Below, piece after piece: positions 56,829 to 64,000 of a DNA stretch of 64,000 bases. The translations under genes and the position numbers were made by a program. Position 1 is the first letter of the stretch, and every line of letters starts with the position of its first letter. The stretch is from Trichuris trichiura (Eukaryota; Nematoda; Enoplea; Trichinellida; Trichuridae): the NCBI GenBank assembly GCA_037903355.1, contig JBAJFE010000023.1, forward strand, positions 868,001 through 932,000, written 5' to 3'. The notes beneath the pieces are model-generated. The model worked only from the letters and a program-made list of their open reading frames with translations, had not been told where the DNA came from and searched no databases.

Positions 56829-57938
56829 ATGCCTATTGATTATTCGCGTTGGAAAGACATTGAAATTTCGGACGACGAAGACGACACGCATCCCAATGTT
56901 GATACGCCATCGTTGTTCCGCTGGCGCCACGAAGCTCGCTTGCAAAGGATGGAAGAGAAGAGAAAATGTGAGCAAGAAGTCATAGAAAATTTGTCAACTT
57001 TTTCGAAGAAAACGGAAAAAATTCGTAGCGAATTGGCCAGCGGCGGTTTGGGCGAAGAGAAACGTCGTCAATTGGAGGCCGAATTGTCCCAGCTGCAAGA
57101 GCAGGAAGAGAAATGGCGTCAAAAGGAAAACGAGCTAAAGAAGCAGGAGGAACTGCAACCATGGAATGTGGATACGATCAGTCAAGAAGGATTTTCAACT
57201 ACTCGCATCAACAAGACGCCGCCGGCGGAACCGGAGAAAATAATGACCGACGAAGAGGTTAGCAACTTTTATTCCGAGAATGCCGAAGTTGCCAAAGAAT
57301 TCGGAATGCTACGAAAGTGGAGGGACAGTCAGGAATTTTTGATTGCCCATCCGCAGTTGTGCTGCAGCGAGGCGGCCAACCTGCTCACCTTGCAATGTTT
57401 GAATTACGAATTGGAGGGAAAAACGGAATTGATGAGCCACGTTGCCTATCAAACCATCATTATAAATTACCTGCTCGAGTTGGCCAAGTATTTAAAGGCG
57501 AATCCAAAGTCGCCTCAGCTGATTGCAACCTTCTTTTCAAAATTACAGCTTGCCGAACAGTCTTATCATAATATGTTCGATGACGAATGGAATGCTTTGA
57601 AGGAGCGAATAAAAGCGCGTGCAAAGGAAAAGTTGGCCGAAGCCATGAAGGCGGTTGAAGAGGAAGAGAGGCAAAAACGTTTGGGTCCAGGCGGTCTTGA
57701 TCCTGTTGAAGTGTACGATAGTTTACCTGCGGAATTGCAGGAGTGTTTCCGTAGTCGTAGCAAATCAATGTTGAAGCAAGTAGCCGAAAAAATGTCCGAG
57801 CAAGAATTTACCACTCATTTGCAACGTTGCATCGATTCGGGATTGTGGATTCCAAATGCCAACGATGGTGATGAATTTAAAACTGACCAAGGCGAAAAGG
57901 AGGAGGAGAACCAGTTTGACAAGCCGGCGGATGACTAA
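56829..57938 (+). CDS. cdc-37: CDC37, HSP90 kinase co-chaperone
   Basis: CDC37 delivers protein kinases to HSP90. An intronless 369-codon frame matches the family from end to end. The N-terminal kinase-binding block has SRWKDIEISDDEDDTHPNVD, with Ser14 in the CK2-site context essential for activity. It is followed by SLFRWRHEARLQRME, a coiled coil (about 40-110) and PWNVDTISQEGFSTTRIN. The HSP90-binding middle domain spans about 140-280, with HVAYQTIIINYLLELAK. Then come the strongly conserved RLGPGGLDPVEVYDSLP and a C-terminal QRCIDSGLWIPN. The length is close to the vertebrate protein. The absence of introns contrasts with its intron-rich neighbours. TTAGCAG ends two bases before the ATG, suggesting a trans-splice site. 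Confidence 0.96.
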   Translation: MPIDYSRWKDIEISDDEDDTHPNVDTPSLFRWRHEARLQRMEEKRKCEQEVIENLSTFSKKTEKIRSELASGGLGEEKRRQLEAELSQLQEQEEKWRQKENELKKQEELQPWNVDTISQEGFSTTRINKTPPAEPEKIMTDEEVSNFYSENAEVAKEFGMLRKWRDSQEFLIAHPQLCCSEAANLLTLQCLNYELEGKTELMSHVAYQTIIINYLLELAKYLKANPKSPQLIATFFSKLQLAEQSYHNMFDDEWNALKERIKARAKEKLAEAMKAVEEEERQKRLGPGGLDPVEVYDSLPAELQECFRSRSKSMLKQVAEKMSEQEFTTHLQRCIDSGLWIPNANDGDEFKTDQGEKEEENQFDKPADD

Positions 57939-60900
57939 GTGTGTCGCTGATGACATGAAGCTTCAATTAAGGCGCAGAATCGTCGTTTAATACATTTACT
58001 TATGCACAGACTGTTTGGCTTTGTTTACAGTAAACGGTATCTCAAAATTATAATTTTTTAAGAAAAAAACGCATCGTGAAATCACAAACATAAACGTCGA
58101 CAAACAGTAAAAGTTTGTCGGCGAAAAAGCAATGCGCAAACAGGTTAGTTGAACCTATAAGCCGTTGGTGACATCCCGTTCGTCCCTCGAAAATTACAAT
58201 ATGCAGCTACTGAGCTATAAGGCAATTGTAATATTTAAAATTGAAAAAAAACGTTCGTGAAGTTAACAGCTGCAAAATTCTTACCGCCAAAACAACATCG
58301 ACTGCAAAATACTTAATCGTTTCCTGGAAAACGCCGGTTTATGCAAATGAGCGAAAAATGCGTTGCAGGCTTCATTTGCATCATTTTAAATATTCGTATG
58401 CAAGCAGTTTTGACAATGTGAGTCAATTACGTTTCAGCATCTCAACCGAACCGCCCTATGTTCATTTTAAGCTCACGAAATGGGCCCCGCGTTGTTTGAA
58501 TATTTTTAATGCTCAAATGATGCAACTGAATGGGCGCTAATTTTGTTTAGGTCTATTTTTAAATTTTAGGCGACCTAGCGTGGGCAGAAATTTACGCTGC
58601 TCAAATAAACGCATAGTTTTTTTCGAAAGTTTTTGTAGAACATTAAATGATTTGCAGGTTACAAGAAAAAATGCGCTTCGTTCGCAAAAGTCCAACTTGC
58701 GACTGTTATAGCAAAGAACGGAAATCAAAGAGGGGGCCAACAGACATTGCCAAAGTGCAGAAATATCTGAAGATCTGTTTTACGACGACATTTGCTGCTT
58801 TCTGCGGTCGACCGTCTCTTTCGGTTTGCATAAAATTGCGTAAGCTTTCTTGCACTCTAAGAATCTTCAGAACGTTTTTCGTTACGACTTCATTGCCCGA
58901 GGGACGATATAGCTGGCAGCACAAAACTAAAGCATATCCCACATAACGATGTTTTAATTCTCTTGTTGTGGCGGTATGGTTCATGCTACTTTACTATCAA
59001 ATCGCGAATTTTAATTTGTATCGCGCGGTATGACTTCTTGTGCTAATGAGCGCAGGATATTGGAATGACGAGCATGACCGTCGATTCGGTTATCCAACCG
59101 AGCAGCTTTTATTGAAAAAGCTCAACTACTAAGAAAATAACGAAAAGTATAAAAATCCTATTGGTTTATTGAACTATTTTTGAAAGCGGTTAAAATTTGT
59201 GTCATACAAACCTACTTATCACTTATTTTGTATAGTAGTCTACTTCCTTGAAAATCACTTTCCGAGGGTTACGGTATTGCCAAAAGACGCTTACGAGTTA
59301 CACAACGCGTTTAAAAGTTGCCAGCCTGCTAAAGACGTTGCTTTAGTTTACTAAAAAAAATGAGACAATGCAAATAACGCATTTTTCTTTTTAAAAACTT
59401 TAGAATTTCTTCTTTTCTCGAACGCCGAACTCTAAATCAGCTGTGAACCTTAAGTTGCAACCGCTGAACAATTTAAATACTCCTTTTTAGCTCTTTCCGA
59501 AATGGAAATTTTAAAAAATGGCGTTTTTAAACGCTCAACTTTCTTTACGAATGGGCATTCAACTTTTCCAGCGACGGTTTGCAAAAAGCGCTGTTTAGCT
59601 TTGCTGACGCTTTCAGCCGCTTATTCTAAGAGCTGCAAATTTTGTTGTTTGCCGTTTGGCTTTTATTATCGCATTACAACTGTTCATTTGACGTTTTCGG
59701 ATAAGTTCCTCCGGGCAAAAGCTATGCTTTACGCACGTTGACCAAATGACGGTGGAGCGCCTAGGAGGAGCCGCTGCTTAAAAAAGATTATGCCGTTAAA
59801 ACGCGGGAACTTGCGCTATCATTTAATGTATAAAATCTGTAAAAAACAGAAGCGTCTCCAATTGACTAAAACCGCTATGCGCAATGACGTCATTATATTC
59901 CCTTCGTTGCTGTCAATACAGAAAAGGAAGATTATTCCACAAAGTAAAATGGATTATCCCATAGAACTGCCTAGAAAGTTATTAGTTCTACTTATTTCGA
60001 CCTACGAAATCCATATCAAAAGCTAAAACTGAAAAAAAATGCGTTTTTCCATGTATGGAACAGTTATAAGAATAAACGACTAGCGCGCCTTGCTATTCTT
60101 CGCTCCAATGTTGAACGCGGCGGGAAAATAAGCCACCATAGCCAAATTAGGTTGACAAATGTTGCTATTTCTGGCTGACTTCCTTTTTTGGTCCGCTAAG
60201 CCCACCTCCAAAACTCGAATAATGCCAGCTTTCGTCACCGTCGCATTCGTTGCCAATGCCACATGTTGGCTCAGCTATTTTGCATAAGCGCGATTTGAAA
60301 AACCAAAAATGGCAAAAACACTTTATTCGCCAGCCAAATAAGGCCAGCCTAATTCACTACGTAATTTTATGACATTTCTAATTGTTATGCTGCCACTATA
60401 CGCGAAAGAGTAATGGAATGTTCTTTGCCTCAATGGAAAGGTTGTTATTGCCCAAGTTTGGTGGTTATACTTTGACTTTTTCAAACGCGTTTTACGTTCA
60501 CTCGTCGGAAGTGTCAGCTGTAAGAAGCTTCTCGGGTGCCGACGCGACTTAGGACTTTTTCATTTGTACGCTAATAAGTAAAAGTATAAAACAAAGCCGT
60601 ACGCAGCAGCATATAGCGATAAAAGCAAACGCAGGTGAATAAAAGTCGACTGCTTGACAATAGCAAACAAAATGTGCACGTGTGTAACACATCACCATTC
60701 GAGCAGTTAAAGACTTCGTTGGTTTCGACATACGTTTCATTTTTTCAACTCCAAACTGGGTGTTAGAACTCTAATGAATGACTCGAACTCGCCTTTACGC
60801 AACCATTTTCGAATGGACTCTCTCCCACTTTCTGACCTTATTTTAAACTATTCATTTTTTTTTGAATTTTTAAAATTTTCTTATTTAGCTGCCGCAGAAA

Positions 60901-63335
60901 TGTCAAAGCAGTTGCGCTGCAAATTCAGAGCTGCAACAACGCAGGAAATTGGCTGCTGCTGTTGTCAGGATAACCATTACGACTTGGCTTTGGCGTTGAA
61001 TCGTATAGTTTTCGGTTCGAACGAAAGCGAAAGAAAAATCACCTGCATCAACTCGTCCGATTCGACCGACAAAACTTATTTCAACGATTTTCCTCGTACA
61101 TGTCAGGATTTGCAATTTTTTCTCAAATATGGCAACAATATTTTATGCCCAACATTTTTAGCCTACTTTGCCGATGACTAATCCCCACTCGACCCTAATT
61201 GGTCAATTATGCTCCATTTTTCGTCAATTTTTTTGCCATATATGGTCATTGGACCTTCGTCCATCGCTATTATTAAACCTATCTCCAATTAATGTACGCC
61301 TTTTCGTTTAGGCGGCAAATATACGCTGGCACATCGTCATGCTTATTGAAGAGCAGTTTCGGATTTGCCGACGGGATTTTTCAATTCCAAAAATAGTCAT
61401 ACTTTTTTCTAAGCGGGAAAACGCTATCTCCTAAGTTTACTACGTCAGCTAAGCGTTGTCCAATGTCCACTTTCAATAAATGCTGTCAATGAAGGCGACA
61501 GCCTAACAATTAAGCCGACGTGAAAATGCGATAGGAAAAATATTAAATTAACATAACGAACTAATTAACATAAATAGTTTCAAAGAGATGGACAATGTTA
61601 ATATGCAAAAAAAAGCGTATAGATAATTTGAATAAATCGATATCCCTATTGAATAGCGTTCAGGCAACGTACGCTTGTTCATTATTGCATTTCGAAGCGT
61701 GTAACACGTCAAACCTCAACCATCTTTAGCCAACATTCCGCTTTTGTACGTCGCCATTCAACCGTTCACTTTCGAATGAATGAGCGCAAAAGCAGTTTGT
61801 ACGTATTTCCTATTTACAATGGCCGCGCGAGGCCAAAACAGGAACAATTACAAACGAAGGCTGATCAGTTGACGGCAATTCTATTTGCATATTCGCTGCA
61901 ACTTCTCCGTCATTGCTTAAAAGGCGTTCGCCCCAACAGACGTCACCATAAAAGGCAAATTAGGCAGCATTCCAATTTCAGCGATTTACGCTCACTATTG
62001 TAGCGCGACGTGTCGATTTGCATACATTACCATAAATGAATGGATGTAGTTGTCTAATGAGTAAACAAAACTAAACCGTACGGTTGTAGTAGAAAATTTG
62101 TTATGACGTCACGAGCTGCTTTTGGTCACCTGTAATTGGAAGAATAAAGCCGGGATGATTAAGAAGCACGTCGAGTGCCCACGATTTGTTTGAACTACAA
62201 CCGCGATTTTATGTAAATATTGTTGGCCCATTGGAATGCTGCCAACAAGCGACATTTGCCGCTTTCTTCGCTTTTGTAAACTATAGCTTGCCAAGCAGCG
62301 AACAATTCTGTTTTCGCGACGGACCGAAGCCCAACCGACGATATTTCTCCACTTTTAGAGCATAAGAGATTTGTCCTTTCGCAAAACGCTTAATCCCATA
62401 TACAACTAAGCTTAGGCTTAAAAGCCATAGTGAATGGTGAAAGAGTCTAAGGAAAACCGTATTTCATTAATTGGTATTTTTTTTTAAAATTTAACTCTTC
62501 AAAGCGCAGTCAGCGCACTAATGATCACCGCTGGTAATTTTTCATTCATAAAAAAAAATTATTCTTACGCGTCCATTCAATTTTTGGGTACGTGACAGTA
62601 GGGAGTTAGTTCTCAATGAAAATGGACACTATTGTACTGAACGACTTAATGAAAGGCCAATCAATAATCAATGGTGAGAAATTGAAAGCGGTTAGAGGAA
62701 ACTTGAAGCAGAAGCATTACATAATTCGTCCTATTTACCTAAGGCAGCGCCAAGTCGCGATTTCCTATAAATTGCGTTAAAAATGATGAAGCGGCACGCG
62801 CAGGTGCACCAACACACCGTTGGCCGAACGGAACAACTTGCTGCTGCAATATACGCTACGCGATGGGCGGCCAACTGCTTCCCTTCCTTTCAACCGTCCT
62901 TTTAAGCCAAATATGCCAACTCAACGCCTATGGTAATTATTTCCTTTTTTTTGACCTTTCTTACATTGACTTAAAGCCATAATCCCGAATAATTACCAAT
63001 AATATTTAAAGTAGAATTCTTGAAAACATTCAGCTCGCTTGTCAACAAAAAAAACTTACCGAGATGATGTTGAACGAAACAAAGTTGCAGTCGTTGAGTC
63101 GTAAAATCCTTAAAATAAAGACCTTTCAACAAAATAGTCAAATTTCGGTAAGAAAACAAGTAAAAAACTCACCTTACACCCGGCGGCCCTTTGTAGTACG
63201 CGACAGTTCTTTAATGACCATATTTGGAAATCTGGGTCCGAAATAGGGCGGGTACAACGTCCATGCTGACTCGAAGTCCACGATGGGCCTTCAGAAATGG
63301 ACTTTCATCGATTTTCCGGATTTTCAAGCAACTTA
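57939..63335. other. 5.4 kb without a recognised gene
   Basis: AT-rich, with many short frames on both strands and none with family resemblance. The least unlikely is plus-strand 60,774-61,181. Within it an acceptor TTATTTAG (to 60,889) opens a Cys-rich stretch (MSKQLRCKFRAATTQE, then GCCCCQDNH), but no other exon was found. No tRNA or other RNA gene was recognised by eye. The 3' UTR of CDC37 lies at the left edge. Confidence 0.35.
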
Positions 63336-63903
63336 ACATAACATATTACCATAAAGTCGCCGCTTGCAATTGTAGTTCTTAATTTCCCTTTTACGGAAAG
63401 CTTTTTTGGTTTTTTTATTATTTGTCTTAAACGTCACTTCGTTATTCAAAGAGCAAGCACTTATGCAAATTTTATTTTGAATTCTTAACCTTTCGCTTAT
63501 CTGCTGACGGGAACGTCGACGATATGCAAATGCAGATAACAACTTTTTTGAGTTTACGCGCTCCGCCGGCTTAGCTTATCTGTTTGCGGAAAATGCAAAA
63601 TATAAACATAACATATTACCATAAGGTCGCCGCTTGCAATTTTGGTTCTTAATTCCTCTTACGGAAAGCTTTTTTTAAAATTTTTTCTAGCTTTTTATTG
63701 TTTGTCTTAAGCGTCATTTCGTTATTCGTAGAACAAGTACTTATGCAAATTTTATTATCTACCTTCACGTTTTGCTTATCTCTGCTGACGAGAACGTCGC
63801 TGAGCCTTGCTGATATGCAAATACAGATAACGAATTTTTTGAGCTTACGCGCTCCTCCGAGATGCAGCTTATCTGTTTTTGAAAAAATGCAAAATTTAAA
63901 TAT
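63336..63903. repeat. Tandem duplication, about 270-bp unit, two copies
   Basis: ACATAACATATTACCATAA begins at 63336 and again at 63606. Shared downstream pieces include GTCGCCGCTTGCAATT, TTACGGAAAGCTTTTTT, ACTTATGCAAATTTTATT and TGATATGCAAAT-like octamers (ATGCAAAT at 63,52x and 63,81x). The copies have diverged by point changes and small indels. It is the last recognisable feature before the window edge. Confidence 0.85.
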
Positions 63904-64000
63904 GCAAATTAGTAGTAGACTTAAGAAATTCTCTCTTGCGACTTTGGCTACCACTGACAAGCACCTTACAGCGAAGTTGTTACAAGCCTTCTGTGGGCAA

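Noticed and set aside
56829..57938. CDC37 as a retrotransposed pseudogene because it lacks introns
   Set aside because: The frame is intact over its full length with all conserved motifs and an acceptor just before the ATG, so an active intronless gene is more likely.
1..64000. CRISPR arrays, bacterial operons, ribosome-binding sites, tRNA or rRNA genes
   Set aside because: The DNA is clearly eukaryotic. I saw no spacer-repeat array and could not recognise any tRNA, snRNA or rRNA by eye; tRNAscan/Infernal runs would be decisive.

Overview
The window reads as metazoan nuclear DNA, most likely from a nematode. The genes are split by short introns (about 36-140 bp) with GTAAG/GTATG-type donors and TTTCAG-type acceptors. 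An AG acceptor often lies 0-20 bases before the first ATG, as expected if a spliced leader is added in trans. The RAB-3 protein carries residues I associate with nematode RAB-3 (RYCDD, FRGDKR). A TSC2/tuberin gene, which Caenorhabditis lacks, argues for an early-branching (enoplean/dorylaimid-type) nematode or relative. The species cannot be fixed from the sequence alone.

Layout. 1-4,011 (-): 5' part of TSC2, with a 317-bp tandem repeat in an intron. 4-9.2 kb: non-coding or unresolved. 9,210-10,061 (+): complete rab-3. 11.0-11.8 kb: a 434-bp direct duplication. 12,116-12,916 (-): last exon of an ankyrin-repeat/SOCS-box gene. 15,660-19,833: a composite Penelope-like element (PLE). 20,826-23,079 (+): an unrecognised 14-exon gene. 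24.2-27.85 kb: a 35-bp minisatellite invaded by a second composite PLE and a small ribozyme element. 28,949-30,120 (-): MIX23 (CCDC58). 32,656-33,864 (-): an unrecognised 3-exon gene. 35,296-35,715 (-): a small membrane protein. 36.4-46.8 kb: repeat-rich DNA with a third PLE that carries a nested ribozyme-bearing palindrome and a nested Tigger/pogo transposon. 48.4-49.4 kb: a coding-like direct repeat. 51,000-51,471 (-): an LC8-type dynein light chain. 52,213-54,570 (-): a TDP-43 orthologue. 56,829-57,938 (+): intronless CDC37. 58-63.3 kb: no gene recognised. 63.3-63.9 kb: a tandem duplication.

The host genes are unrelated housekeeping or neuronal genes (mTOR brake, synaptic Rab, mitochondrial intermembrane-space factor, dynein light chain, RNA-binding protein, HSP90 co-chaperone) and do not form a pathway island. 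The most notable material is mobile. It is a family of PLEs and small relatives that carry hammerhead-ribozyme-like cores and share one asymmetric architecture: a left inverted arm without a tail, a right arm with a terminal GTCCCGTAC tail, and in the clear cases 13-14 bp target-site duplications.
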